Shown piece after piece: positions 1-13,225 of a stretch of 64,000 nucleotides of DNA. Positions within the stretch are counted from its first letter, which is position 1, and every line of letters begins with the position of its first letter. The DNA is from Stromatinia cepivora (taxonomy: Eukaryota; Ascomycota; Leotiomycetes; Helotiales; Sclerotiniaceae), in contig RCTD01000014.1 of the NCBI GenBank assembly GCA_014898415.1, positions 1,178,001 to 1,242,000 on the forward strand, in the 5' to 3' direction. The notes under the pieces were generated by a model, which worked only from the letters and a program-made list of their open reading frames with translations, did no database searches and was not told the DNA's origin. Both the position numbers and the translations under genes were made by a program.

Positions 1-302
1 CTCAAAAGTCATGATGATTACCTAGTAGATCTTCAGTTCCAAACAAAGTTTTCAATTCAATCTTGCAGTAGCAAGAACTATCAATTTGTAACCATATTTT
101 GGTGATGATTTAAAAACTTTATTAAAAATAAAAATGCTCAACGCTTGAATAGCTAACCCCACCAATATGATGCAATGAAGATTCTGTATGAAGTACGGTG
201 TACCCGAGATACTTTGGTGCAAAACTACATCAGCACTTCCCCCCACCATGACAAAGAGTAGGTAAACATTGAAGGAAACACAATTATCGCCACTACGACG
301 AG
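1..302. other. Spacer upstream of RQC2
   Basis: No gene, RNA or repeat is recognisable here. Short frames on either strand have no conserved look. The right end should hold the promoter and 5' leader of RQC2, whose ATG is at 303. Confidence 0.5.
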
Positions 303-3300
303 ATGAAGCAAAGGTTTTCTTCTATTGACGTTAAGGCAAGTTCAAATGAAGCTTTAACAGAGCTTTGCGCTTTGATTACATGGTCTAACTTCCTCAGGTC
401 ATCGCCCATGAACTTTCAAATGCATTGGTTACATTACGAGTTTCTAATATTTACGACCTCTCATCAAAGATTTTCTTGGTGAAGTTTGCGAAACCAGACA
501 ACAAACAGCAGATCCTCATAGATTCAGGATTTCGATGCCATCTCACCGATTTCTCTCGAGCAACTGCAGCTGCTCCTAGTGTATTCGTACAGCGACTAAG
601 GAAATACTTAAAGACAAGACGGGTCACACAGGTTTCTCAAGTTGGGACGGATCGCATAATCGAGTTTCAATTCAGTGATGGGCAATACAGGTTATATTTG
701 GAGTTTTATGCTGGTGGAAATATCATTCTCACAGACAAGGGGCTAAACATCTTGACCTTGCTCCGAGTGGTCGATCCGGGAGAAGCTCAAGAAGAATTAC
801 GTGTGGGACTCAAATATTCTTTGGATAATCGACAGAATTATGAAGGAGTTCCAGATTTGACTAAAGAACGCCTTAAAGAAGCTCTACAAAAGGGGGCAGA
901 TAAAGGAGAGGATGATTCCGGAAAGAAGAAGAAAAAGCCTGGGGATGCGTTACGAAAAGCTTTAGCTGTATCCATTACAGAATTTGCTCCAATGCTGGTG
1001 GATCATGCAATGCGTATCACGAATTTCAATTCTTCTCTCAAGCCGTTTGAAGTTCTACAAAGCGAAGACCTTTTGGATCATTTGATGAAATCACTTCAAG
1101 AAGCCCAACGAGTTGTTCAAGAGATAACCAGTTCTGAAACTTCAAAAGGATACATCATAGCGAAGAAGAAGGATTCTCAGACTACATCAGATGATAATCA
1201 GGCCGAGGACCGAAAGGGGTTACTTTACGATGATTTTCATCCATTCAAACCACGACAATTTCAGGACGACCCAACGTTGGTCTTTTTAGAATTTGAAGGC
1301 TTCAACAAAACTGTTGATGAGTTCTTTTCCTCGATCGAAGGACAAAAGCTTGAATCAAGACTGGAAGAGAGAGAATTGAACGCCAAAAAGAAGATTCAGG
1401 CGGCAAGAAATGAACAAGCCAAACGTCTAGGCGGATTACAAGAAATTCAGGCACTCAATGAACGTAAAGCCGGTGCTTTGCAAGCTAATGTTGAACGGGT
1501 CCAAGAGGCCAGAGATGCTGTTAATGGCCTAATCGCGCAAGGTATGGATTGGTTCGAGATTGGACGTCTAATTGAATTGGAACAGAAGCGCAAAAATCCG
1601 GTAGCTTTAATGATTAAATTACCTCTGAAACTTGATCAGAATACAGTAACTCTCTTGTTGGATGAGGAAGTTTTTAACGACGATGAAGATTCAAGCTATG
1701 AGACGGAGAGTGATGTGTCCGACAGCGAAGATGAAGAGAAGACTGCTAAAACCGTTGAAAAGGAAGAAAAAGTTACAGACACACGACTTACGATTGATAT
1801 CAATCTCTCATTGTCACCTTGGGCGAATGCACGTAATTACTTCGATCAAAAACGTTCAGCAGCATCAAAAGAAGACAAGACCTTGCAATCATCTTCTAAG
1901 GCGTTGAAAAGCACTGAGGCAAAGATTTCTCAGGATTTAAAGAAAGGCTTGAAGCAAGAAAAGGCCATTTTACGACCTGTGCGGAAACAGATGTGGTTTG
2001 AAAAATTTATATGGTTCATATCTAGCGATGGATATCTAGTCCTTGCAGGCAAAGACGCACAACAAAGTGAAATCCTGTACAAGAGATATCTTAGGAAGGG
2101 GGATATGTACTTACATGCCGATATAAGCGGCGCAGCCTCCGTCGTTGTGAGGAACAACCCAAAGACACCGGATGCCCCCATTCCTCCACAAACCCTCAGT
2201 CAAGCTGGAACCTTGGTAGTTGCTGCATCAAGTGCTTGGGATTCTAAAGCTGGTATGTCTGCTTGGTGGGTGAATGCAGATCAAGTTTCAAAAGCAGCTC
2301 CTACCGGTGAATTTCTTCCCGCCGGTCAATTCATGATTCAAGGGAAGAAGAATTTCTTACCTCCTGCACAGCTCCTTCTTGGCTTTGGTGTTTTATTTCA
2401 AATCAGCGATGAGAGTAAAGCTAGACATGTCAAACATAGATTTCAAGATGATGAGCCAGTGGGTGGCTCGACCACAGATTCTACCGCTGCTGGTGGTTCT
2501 GTTCTTGATGATGAAGACTTCGAGGATGAGTTAAATCAATCTGACGAAGATGAGCCGAAACCTGAAAAGGACATTGGCCAGGTCGATCATCAAAATAATG
2601 ATGATTCAGATGAAGACGACGCTGACTCGAAGCCTAATCCTTTACAGAGTGAAACAGAACAAAGCCACGAGGCAATTTTACAAGAGCAAATCGAGACTCT
2701 GCAAATCGATGATAAACTTGCTCAGCCACCGACCTTTGAAACACAAATAGAGAACTCGGATGAAGATTCTGTTAAGGAGTCGCAGTCTACTACCCCTGGT
2801 AAAAAAGCTACCTCTGTTCAAAATCCACCCAAAAAGGGTCCTGCACCAGCCAAGCGAGGCAGGAAGGGAAAGGCCAAGAAAATCGCACAGAAATACAAGG
2901 ATCAAGACGAAGAGGATCGGATGGCTGCTCAAGAACTCATTGGAGCTGCAGCCGGTCAAGAAAAGGCCGAAGCCGAGGCAAAAGCTAAAGCAGCTCGAGA
3001 AGCTGAACTTGCTTTCCAGAAAGAACGTCGAAGAGCACAACATGAACGTACACAGAAAGAAACGGCCGAACACGAACAGATGCGTAAATTGATGCTCGAA
3101 GATGGTATTGATACTCTTGAAGATAACGAGGCCGAAAAAATGACATCTTTAGATGCATTTGTAGGTCTTCCTTTACCAGGTGATGAAATCCTAGAGGCAA
3201 TCCCTGTTTGTGCACCATGGGCTGCGATGGGGAAATATAAGTATAAAGCGAAGATTCAACCGGGTGCTCAAAAGAAGGGAAAAGCTGTGAGAGAAATTCT

Positions 3301-3550
3301 GGGGAAATGGATTGCGGCTGCTAGTGCAAAGAATGTGTTGGATGAATCGAGTGTGGATGTTGAGAAGATATGGCCGAGGGAATTAGATCTTATTAAAGGA
3401 TTGAAGCCGGAGGAAACTACTAATGTGGTACCGGTTGGGAAAGTAAGAGTTATGATGGCTGGTGGATCAGCGGGTGCGGCTGGGGCGAAGGGGGATAAGG
3501 GGAAGAGTGGCGGTGGGGGTAGAGGGGGTAAGGGTGGTAAGAGGAGATAG
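303..3550 (+). CDS. RQC2: Ribosome quality control factor RQC2/TAE2 (NFACT family)
   Basis: Rqc2 binds the 60S subunit carrying a stalled nascent chain, recruits Ala- and Thr-tRNA and drives CAT-tailing together with the Ltn1 ligase. Exons are 303-335 and 398-3550, giving 1061 residues (yeast protein about 1040). The first exon encodes MKQRFSSIDVK, the family's fixed N-terminus, and joins VIAHELSNA. That join needs a GC-AG intron at 336-397 (GCAAGT donor, CTAAC branch, CTCAG acceptor). The NFACT-N domain (about 1-230) keeps D9 and the D96-R97 pair, matching the residues of yeast Rqc2 needed for CAT-tailing. A coiled-coil segment spans about 325-420, an acidic linker about 435-460, and the NFACT-R domain about 540-660 (MWFEKFIWF, KGDMYLHAD). 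Acidic and Lys/Ala-rich low-complexity stretches follow, then the C-terminal NFACT-C block (TSLDAFVGLPLPGDE) and a Gly/Lys-rich tail. No frameshift is seen. Identification is very secure; the exact start rests on the GC-AG reading. Confidence 0.96.
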
Positions 3551-6500
3551 ATTATATGTAGCATAACATAGTATAAATACTGTATACACCTATGGATTTT
3601 GATTCGCTAGATTGGATTTGATGAAAAGAGAGAAATTCTATGCATAGGAATATGCGTTTTTCTATTGCATAAGCTGTATAAACTGTATATGGTGAACGCA
3701 CCCACATTTATATGATACATACACCAGCCATTCCTGACTCCGTAATTTGTATCACCACAATATATAATTGATATGAACCCCCCAATCATCCTTTTCCTCC
3801 AACCACCAAAATCAAAACCAAAACCCAAATCGAAAATCGAAAATCAAATTCCTAATTTACAAAACTCACCATCTATTGGTATTTCAACTATATTATTTGT
3901 AATTATCTTAGATATATTACGATTTCATCTATTAATCCCGTTTGAGGTCTTATTTTGTGTGGTGGTGCACGCGTGCGCGCGTGTGCAATAACACTAGGTA
4001 TCAATATTCTCTGCTCCTATCGCTCCTTCGGCTTCGGCGTTCGCGTGGACAATTTAAGAATACCTTTTATCTTTAGGTGTTGGCGGGTAAATCAAGTAAA
4101 TCAAGTAAATCAAGCAGATATTCATCCCCCCTCCCCCCTTCTCCCTCCTTTACAGTCTGTTTCTCCCTGTATCCATCACATCCAGTATATAACCCTTCAT
4201 GACTCACCAATCATCCATTAATATTCCATCCCCATATCTCCTTTCGATCGCTCTAGATCTAAATATAAATTGAAGCGTACCTTCCTCATCATCTATCTAT
4301 TCATTTTCATTCAAAAACTGTTTTTTGGGGTGAGAAGTGAGCGGAGGAAGGAGGTGGAGGGGAATTGGTGAATGAGGTGTGGCTAAAGTCTGGATGGGTT
4401 TAGAGATATGGAGAATTTTCTTTTGTACTGCTATTTTTAGTTCCAGTTTTACAGTTTCTGGTGCATAGGATATGGGATATGGTTAACTCGATCTCGATCT
4501 ATGATCGCCATTAATTCAGTGAACGGATAATGGATCTTCTCAAACACTGGAGCTCGCGGTGCTAGAAGTACCACGAGGAAAGTGGTAATGTGTACAAGTA
4601 TGGTGATGCATGTGCATACGATTTTCTTTAAACGTTCGAGCACACTATGTCTATACAATTATTCAACCTTACAGTTATGATGTATGGATATAATAGATAT
4701 TTAATCACACATCCGAAAACCTGCACAGGAATACAAGAAACAAAATATAAGTACTATATTTATATATTTGCACCAACACTAATATCTACCGAGTCAAGCC
4801 CGTACAATCTAATACAGAAGTGTATATGCAGCTTTGAAACAAGGAGACGGAACCAAACAATACAATATAAAACAGGACAATGAGTATCATACAAAAGTGA
4901 AGCATTAAACTCTGACCAATAGAACTCTCGGAACCAAGGTAAAACATCTGCGGCGGCAACATGCATATTCTGACGTGCCAAGTCAGAATCGCATCGTGTT
5001 GAATGACGCCCGGCAACTAGTCGAGTAACTCTTAGCTACTAGGTAGGCGATCAACGATGTTATGGAGTGTAAGATCTCGATTTCTCATGGCATGGTATGA
5101 CATGGATTGAGGCTGTGAATAGAAATACAGAAATACAATACGGAGTACTCCACCAACAAACCGAGGACATCGAATGAAAATATGAAATGACAACTTTGGC
5201 TTTTTTTCGGATGATAAAGTACCTAGTGAAAAGGAAGGCGTGAGAAAAGCTTGTCTAATGATTGGATTTGGATGGGGTTGTGAATTCAAATCGTGAGGCT
5301 GAATGTAAGTGAGTTCAGTCCCGACTTCAATCCATCCATCCATTCATTCATTACTAATATCTTCAAATAATGGTGGATCATGAGATTTTTTGAAATATTT
5401 CCACTCCACTCACAATTCAAGAGCGAGCCGTGTCTCTCAAAGTCTAATAAAGAATCAAAGGTAATTCCTTCTCAAGCCGGGCATTTTCCGCTTGCATAAT
5501 TCTCAATTAAGATATACACATATATAATGCAAAGCATAGCTCCTACAACATTTTCATAAACGATGTCATGTAAAACCCTCCTGTTCATGTCCTTGCAGCA
5601 AAAACTACTGCGCACTTAGATCACGCGCCTTTACTAGCGAGATGTACGTATGTACTGTACCTCAGCCTTCGACGACATTGTAGAAGCTGCTGAGCAAATC
5701 AATTCTTAGACAAAATCGGGCTGTAACGGCCCGGGGCCCACATGGCTGGGGTTCTGACAAGAAGTTCGTGAATGAAGATGCTCTTGGATCTTGATGCCGA
5801 TTGAAGCGGCTTGGAAGAGGTTTGTTTTTTGATGGAAAATATATAAATGCTCAGTTATAGTCTCGGCCACTAGATTGTTATCATGGTATACTATGTACGA
5901 GATATACATGCTCATCACATGATAGATCCAAACGATCTGGGTGTTTTCCACTTCCATCCGAAGATCGAGTCCATTTTCGTAAACTCGGGAATCTGATATT
6001 CTCTCCGTATGGATCATATCATTTTGCCCAAAGAAGTTTATATTAGAAATTGGGCGTTAGCAATCTCATCTCGGGATAATCCTTGTCTCATTGTGGGGAT
6101 CTGGGGCATGCGAAGAAGCTGGGCGAGCAGGAAAAGATGAAAAGATGGAACCGATGATTTATCCATTAAGGCTTGTATCTGGCTGTGTACTCGGCGTACA
6201 AGCATTGGCTGGGATATAATGAGTTGCCACTGACTTCTGCAGTGAAAGTCTGAAAGAACGTTGAACGTTGAACGTTGAGAATGGTCTAGGGATCTCCTTG
6301 GATGTTGAAGCTCGTCCTTACTTTGATATAGGTGTATGGGGGTTATATAAGCCAGGTTAGTTTTTGATTAGAAAGAGAAAGAAATTTGATAAAATGATGT
6401 CATGTGCACAGTTCTTTTGGTGAACGATTTGTTTGTATTTGTGTTTTGCGTCTGAACCACACTTTTAGACGGCTATAGGCGAAATTTGCAATTGGTCTCA

Positions 6501-8256
6501 ATATTTAAAAACGGGAGCGTCCTAGTTCACAAAAAACAATTGCTGCAGTGTATACTCGGTGAAGACATAGTAGCGGGGCAAAAAAGGTTTCAAAAATCTA
6601 ATATCGTTCGATTTGATCTTCGGAAGATTTCTGGATTGATTACTCCCAATGAACTGAGCCCTGCATGAAAGAGTAAACCCCTTCGAGACTTACTCTGTAT
6701 GATAATTTGATTCCCGCAAGGAGATGGATGATTTGATATGGTAGGACTAGGTGGATAGGGTAGGTATAGAAAGCTGTATCTCCGTACTTGTGCCTGATCA
6801 ACGGAGTGGTACCTATGCGGAGAGATTAGGCTCGGAGAGTAGGAAAACTGTTGTTTTGGAAATGTATGGAATGAATGGGGAGGTTTAGTTGGTACTTGAG
6901 GGAAAGGGGGGAGGGAGGATATCTGAAGCGAGAAGTAGTTCTAGATCTGGTTATATGGTATGTATATGAGGTATTTTCTTAGCTAGAGTGAAGTGGTAGA
7001 CAGGAAAGTTGGTGAAGATGATAAAAGGGATTGATGAGTGAAGAAATATTGGATAAGTCATTGATCTAATGGAGGAGTCAGCCCTGAAAGTTAAGCTTCT
7101 AAAAAAGCAATATGACTCTCTCATGTTATAATGAATTGCTTCAAACATCACTACAATCAACCATTCACTCTCTTGTTTCGTACTCATCGTATCACTTACT
7201 ACCTACTGGTAATCACTTCCCATACACTTACTTCACTTCACATCACTTCAAAGTACAATCATAAAAACTAGGACATGGATCAATTTTCGGTCCCCTCTTC
7301 CAAAAAAAAAAAAAAAAAACGTCATGGTCAAGGGTTCAACGAATCTCAATCTCTGTAATCTATGCATCTGTGCGCAATTCCCATCCAAGCTAATCCATAC
7401 ATACGACCCTCACTACTCAACCATCCAATATCACGAAAGAAGAGATAGATAACTCCACAATCTTGGAACACTAAAAATCTTGTCGCAATCATGTTATACT
7501 TTTCATTCATTTTTCCTGAATATAACAAAAGTAGTTAATCTAGGAAGAAAGCAGAAGAACATACACGTTTTGCATTTCGCCTTTACTTCCCTTTACCCGT
7601 ATTCTCAAGTTACATACAATACAATACTCAACCAATTCACGAAACCAATTGCAGAAAAGTCTTATACGGCGGGGTTGATCATCCAACTCAAGCACACACA
7701 CCAGGCAACAGACGCGCCACAACCTAACCCTACGACCGATTACCCCATATCTACTTGTTCGTTGCCTCACTACCACTCATCATCGATCGCAAATAAAATA
7801 TCTGCAAAACATAATTCGAATCTTTTTGCTGCAGTCAGATATTCAATCTGCAGGTATCCGTCTACTGGTTATTGGGTAGCCTTACAATTCCAAGACCTGC
7901 ATCCCTCGAGTTCGGACATTTTATTTACAATTTTAATGTTTGTTACCATCACTCCGGCTAATTATACAACTTTTATATCGTGAGGAATTGCGCTGGCAGT
8001 GGTGTTCATAGCATTTTCATTGCTAACTGTTACACTGATTTTCGCTAGACCAAAATTTACGAAAAAAAAAAAAACTGACAATATCGAATCGAAGTCGAGT
8101 CCAATTTTTGGCGGCGATTTTCGAGTCATCATTCCTCCCACTTTTTACTCTTATCACTCCCTACATCAACATCAACCTCAAGGTTTTCAAAAGACTCGAA
8201 ATTCAAACACCTACATACCCATTCCATAATATTAGTTCAATACAAAAATAATCAAC
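3551..8256. other. Long intergenic region, gene-poor
   Basis: No convincing gene in 4.7 kb. Frames of 60 to 170 codons here lack family resemblance and typical intron borders. Small repeats include a triple CAAGTAAAT-type run near 4088, a triple GAACGTT run near 6256, an alternating GTGCGCGC stretch near 3965 and an A18 tract at 7302-7319. The last ~1 kb is rich in CT and CA tracts and probably holds the promoter and leader of the gene starting at 8257. Confidence 0.5.
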
Positions 8257-11191
8257 ATGAGTGACCGATACACCAGACATACACGACCAAGGTCACCAAC
8301 TTACAATCCTGCCCGAGCAAGTCTCCCAGTTGACTTGTCATACAATAATCATTCCTCGGGATCACATACTCACCATCATCATGTCGTACCCTTATCTCGA
8401 CACGAAAACCCTCGAAGCAGCAGCTCAAGCTTTAATTCTTCTAATGTTCCGATTACTACTACAACATATAAAGTCAAACCTGATCATCGTTCTGCTAGTC
8501 GCACTCGCAGCAATACGATTGATTCTCGACCTAATACTCATACCATTTTCACCTCAATTCCAAAGCATCCAACGGTTGTTCATACTTCGAGTGTGAGACC
8601 TGCCAGTCCATCAATCAAGAATCCACATCGCTCTAGCCAGGAGGAATACTATACAATTCCAGCTTCATCTCGAAACGATAGAAGTTCTCACCACCACAAC
8701 AGATACAGTGCTTCTATGGATAATGCGGATATGAGCAGATTGTCCAGAGATCCCAGTCATCTTCGAATTGGTATTCCTAGTAGCAGAGACATTCCACCGT
8801 ATGTTCCTACCCCAACAACTTCTTCATCATACATACCTACTCCAATAACTGCATCAACGTATACCACAGCATCTACTCCATCATACGCCACAACAACAAC
8901 CACCATCACCAAACCTCGTGGACCAATATATACAGGGAACTTGGTACGACACCCTGATACCGTTGCAGATGATTATGGTGAGGATGGTTATGGATACACA
9001 AATCCTAAAGATTTGGTTCAGTACGATTTAAACAATAGCAATCCAAGACATTCCCGTAGGGACAGTTTCGATACTAGATCATCCAGACCCTCTAGTGCTA
9101 GCATGGCCGGTTCTACTGGGTTTGGTGAGACTGTTCAGTCCCCAAGATCTCATGATACTAGAGAGCGTGGTCCACCACCATCTACTCGTGGTTTTGATAG
9201 AATTCAAACATGGGATACTCAACCAGCTCCCGTTCGAATGCCCGTTCCTCATGTCACACCTATTGAACCAGTTCAACGTCCAATACGCATGGATCCACCT
9301 GCAGGATATGAGAGTGATGGACCTCAACGACGAACTTCAACCAGGCGCCCGGTTTCTACGTACCAGGAGAGGGATAGCCGACATCCCCCTAGAGATGAAT
9401 ACTATGGATCACGAGATGAAGAAATGCGAGAGCGAAGACCACAGCATAGACATGAGAGATATGATGATACCGTTGAGCAGCGTGGTTTTGGATTGCGCCC
9501 TGAGAGATCAGAAAGACAAGATAGACCAGCCAGTCGAGCCGAGAGATCGGAAAGACCAGCTAGTAGGGCAGAAAGACCAGAGAGAAGTGAGAGACACGAA
9601 AGATCCGATAGACACGATAGATCTCCAAGAAATGAACGTGAGGATGATCGCCGCGATAAGAAATCTAGTACGCATGAGAAGATCGCAACAGGACTTAGCA
9701 TTGCTTCTGCTGCTCTTGGTCTTGGGGCTATGGCAAATACTATGATGCCCGATGATCGTGATGATAGAGACGATGAAAGAAGACGCAAGGATTACAGCGA
9801 TGATTCACGCAGAAGACGTGAGCGTGTCGACTCTCGGGATTCTTCTGAATCTGATAGGCCAGATCGCAAGGAAAGAAGGGAAAGAATTCATCACAACGAG
9901 AGAGAATCTAATGAATCGGTTGGTAGAGAACCCAAGGAGAGACTTCACAGAGATAAAGGTGAAGTTACACCACCATTACCTCCTCGCCCTCGCGAAGAAG
10001 ATGATTTACCTCAACCGACAAAAGAAAGAAGCCGAGAGGAAATTCCACCCAATCCACGTGATGTTGCTAGAGATGGCAAAGATAGACGATCGCCAGATAA
10101 CGATTTTGTCGACTTAAGTGGTCGCAATCCAAAGGAAAAATTAAACTCGCAAGATGATCGTCCTCGTAGTGACGTAGCAACAACCGGTGCTACCCAAGAT
10201 ATTCATTCAGACACCTCTGATGAAGCAACCAACCATCATCGCAGACCTAGACGTATATCTGGAGCTTCAGCTGCACCATTCAATCCTAGGGATACTATGG
10301 ATCTAAAAGCATTGAAAGCTGCTCTTGCTGACCAAGATACTCCTACTGATAAAGAGCCTGTACTAGTATTGGCTCCTAAACAATCTGCTCAAGAACCTAC
10401 TTTGGCACCAGCCAGTAAGCCACTCGGTAGGAGGTCTATCACCAAAGATATGAGTGAAGTGGCAGAACTGAGAGCTGAACTCAACCGTGAAGAGCGAGGT
10501 CAACGTGAACCATTGGCACCTGCAACAACTGAAAATAAACAACTCCGAGTCGTTTCACCACCAAGAGAGAAAGTTGAAGAGAAGCCTGAAAAACCTGCCA
10601 TCAAGGGTATTTTACGACAACCACGTGAGAAGTTCCCCGAGGATCCTGCTCCAATTCGTGAAGGTGTCGCTCCATTGAAAGATGCGAAGAAAGATGGTGT
10701 ACCTCCAGATGCACGTTGGACTAAGATTGCAAGAAAGTTGGTTAATCCAGCTGCGTTAGAAGTTGGAAAAGAAAGATATGAAGCTAGGGATGATTTTGTG
10801 ATTGTACTTAGGGTATTGAGTCGTGAGGAAATTCAAGCTTACGCTACTGCTACTCAGCAAATTCGAGGTATGTTCTTATGAGATTTATAGATTGATTAAA
10901 TAACTAATCATCTTTACAGCCGCTAGAGAAGAAAGAGAAGAAGAAGCAGATCGTGCTCGTCGTCGTGCAAAACGTGAAACTCGCGAAAGACGTAATCGTA
11001 AAGGAGAAGAACATGGTCGAAGTCGTCATTACCATAGCGAATCGGATACTTCTGAATCATATGAAGATGATAGACCAAGAATGTTAGAAGCTGCTCCACC
11101 TGGATCTAGTAAGCGAGCTACATTTGGAGATGATGCTTTGATGAGTGGTGGACTTGGTTCTGAGAGAGATAGAGTTGAGATTGGTAGATGA
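8257..11191 (+). CDS. Large disordered Ser/Arg-rich protein with conserved C-terminal block
   Basis: Exons 8257-10867 and 10920-11191 (intron 52 nt, GTATGT..ACAG) give 960 residues. The ATG follows an A-rich leader (ATCAACATGAG). Most of the protein is low complexity: His/Ser/Thr-rich N-terminus, Pro/Thr-rich stretch about 185-220, and Arg/Glu/Ser repeats about 413-465 (PASRAERSERPASRAERPE type). A short hydrophobic Ala/Gly segment lies at about 475-497 (GLSIASAALGLGAMA), too short and isolated to call a clear membrane anchor. Near the C-terminus a well-ordered block (DARWTKIARKLVNPAALE, then FVIVLRVLSREEIQAYA) runs across the intron into a highly charged Glu/Arg helix. I recall a similar block in many fungal proteins listed as an uncharacterised domain (DUF8035), from memory only. 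Function unknown; a scaffold or RNA- or membrane-associated role is only a guess. The gene model is firm because phase and both exon frames agree. Confidence 0.85.
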
Positions 11192-12138
11192 GGGTTTTGA
11201 ATGGAGATGGATTTGAATGAAGAGGGATTTTAAATGAAGAAATGGAAATGAAGCACTATTAAGGATCATTATCGTCAGCATTCAGCATTTTACATGGTCG
11301 TATCATATCATATCATTGCGTTTTCGAACTTTAGCGATTAGGATTTCGGGTTTTGGCAGGTTATGCGAATGGAAATAGGATTGGGCTGGGCTGGGCTGGG
11401 CTGGAAGAAAAAGTGTAATGGTATCGGTTGAGGAGGGGAATGGGGGTCGAAACAATCAGGCAAATGAATATTGGTAGGAGAGATATGTGTAAGAAAGTGG
11501 AATGAATATTGTAGTATATAAGATAAGGATACTATTTAATGATTATGGTTATGGTTATGGCTATGGCTATGGATTTGACGGGTATGAATGATATGGATGG
11601 ATTTGAATGATATGAATGATATAATAGGTAGATGAATATGAATGGAATAGAAAGAGATCGAGAGCTAGAGCGAGTATTTTGTAAATAAAACGTGGGTACC
11701 TCTTTTGAATTAGGCAGGGATTGGTTGTATGAAGGCATCCAAATACCAGCCAGAATGAATCAATAATCATATAATCACATGAATGGACTTATTATCTTAT
11801 CTACGAATCTAAGTGAATGAAGTATTAAGTAAGTAAGGGCTTTAGATGGGTGATCTTGTAGTTGGTGATCTTTTTTATGGTTGGGTTGGTTGGTGATGGA
11901 GGATGATGATATAATAATGAATGGGGAGGGAATAGGTATTTTTGACATTATATGAGAGAGGGGAGAGAGGGAAATAGGATCTCTTGATAACATATAATAA
12001 TAGATATCTACCTACCTAGCTAGCTAGTACTCTAAAATATTTATTTATCTTATCATCTCTATCTAGATTCTCTAAACCCACTCACTCACTCATAAACTCC
12101 CCCCTCTTCATTAAAATAATAAAATAATAATAAAAAAT
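11192..12138. other. Intergenic spacer with short tandem repeats
   Basis: No gene seen. It holds a GGGCT pentamer run at about 11382-11403, a GGTTATGGCTATGG-type hexamer run at about 11541-11572, and ATGAATGATATG-type degenerate repeats after it. The left part probably contains the 3' UTR of the preceding gene. Confidence 0.5.
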
Positions 12139-12146
12139 AAAAAAAA
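12139..12146 (-). terminator. RNA polymerase III terminator (T8)
   Basis: On the minus strand a run of eight T lies five bases beyond the 3' end of the tRNA-Glu gene, followed by further T-rich sequence. This is the expected pol III stop. Confidence 0.75.
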
Positions 12147-12151
12147 TTGAC

Positions 12152-12269
12152 TTCCGGTACGGGGAATTGAACCCCGGTCTCCCGCGACCTTTGATTTCTT
12201 TCTTTTCACATGAAATGTGAGAAATGTATCAATGAGAGGCGGAAATGCTAGCCACTACACCATGCCGGA
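12152..12269 (-). tRNA. tRNA-Glu (anticodon CTC), with intron
   Basis: The minus strand reads TCCGGCA TG, a D-arm GTGTAGTGGCTAGCAT, anticodon stem TCCGC, loop CTCTCA, then a 46-nt intron at 12187-12232, then C GCGGG, variable AGAC, T-arm CGGGG TTCAATT CCCCG, and acceptor TACCGGA with discriminator A. The intron sits after position 37, the canonical place. Anticodon CTC and the D-arm match fungal tRNA-Glu. One acceptor pair is C6-A67 and does not pair; the T-U/G closing pair of the anticodon stem is a wobble. Mature length is 72 nt before CCA addition. Confidence 0.93.
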
Positions 12270-13225
12270 TTATCTGGATGTTATATATAGTGTTGGAGTG
12301 TTGGTGGGGTATATGACTGAGAGGGGAGGGACGATGGAGTGAGAAATTATTGGGTGAGTGCATAGACCGACCGAAACTTGTATTTTGTAATATTCTTAAT
12401 TATCATTTATATATTTTCTAACTTTGTGAAATGATTTCTTGTAGATTAAATAATAAGAATGTGTATTTTTGAAATTAATTGATTGAAGATTGAATTAATC
12501 ATAGATTTTGGAAGTTGGGAAATTGGATTGTTATTTAGTATAGAATCTTGAGATCTATTAATAATATAATCTTTGTACCCAATATACAGGATTATGGGAT
12601 TCTATTCATTCACTCATCTCCTCACTCCATTAGTGCTCTCTATCTTACACTTACACCGTTTCATCTCTTTATTACTAGAATTTTTGAATATTATTTCTTC
12701 AGGTAAAATAAGTAGCCGATTGAATTAGATTAGATAGAATTAGATAGAATTGGATGGATGAATGGATAGGATATAATAACCACTTGAATTCAAAGAACTA
12801 CCTACTTATATCAATGACCGCATCACCCAACAACCCAAAACTCACTCATTCACCTCACTCCCCCAACTCAAAAAAATAAACTACAAAGAATGAAAACCCA
12901 AACAGAACAGAACAAATAACGCCTCCAGTAGCCAGCCACCTATCAAATCCATTCGTTCATCGCCCATTGCTTACCCTAGCAACCTAAAACAAAAACATTC
13001 GCTTGCTCATTCGCTCACTCGCCTCGAAAATGCATATCAACTTCTTTCTTCTCTGATCTTCTGGTCTAGCTATTTATCCCTTTCCGTCCATCAAAATCTG
13101 GTTAGTCCTTCCTAACCATATAGGGTAACGAGAAAAAAGAGCTCGTTACTATTGAAGAAACAAACACACTCCCCGACCATGGCACAGGTATCATCTCATA
13201 TTCCCCCCCTCCCCTTCCCCCCGCC
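12270..13225. other. AT-rich spacer
   Basis: No gene recognised. AT-rich with TTAGAT/GAATTAGAT repeats near 12720-12760. The right end is the 3' flank of the convergently placed Rab GAP gene. Confidence 0.5.

Noticed and set aside
2678..3564. Antisense open frames inside RQC2
   Set aside because: Mirror images of the acidic and basic low-complexity coding sequence on the plus strand.
7480..7983. 167-codon open frame upstream of the gene at 8257
   Set aside because: Sequence is CT/CA-rich leader or promoter; the protein has no recognisable pattern.
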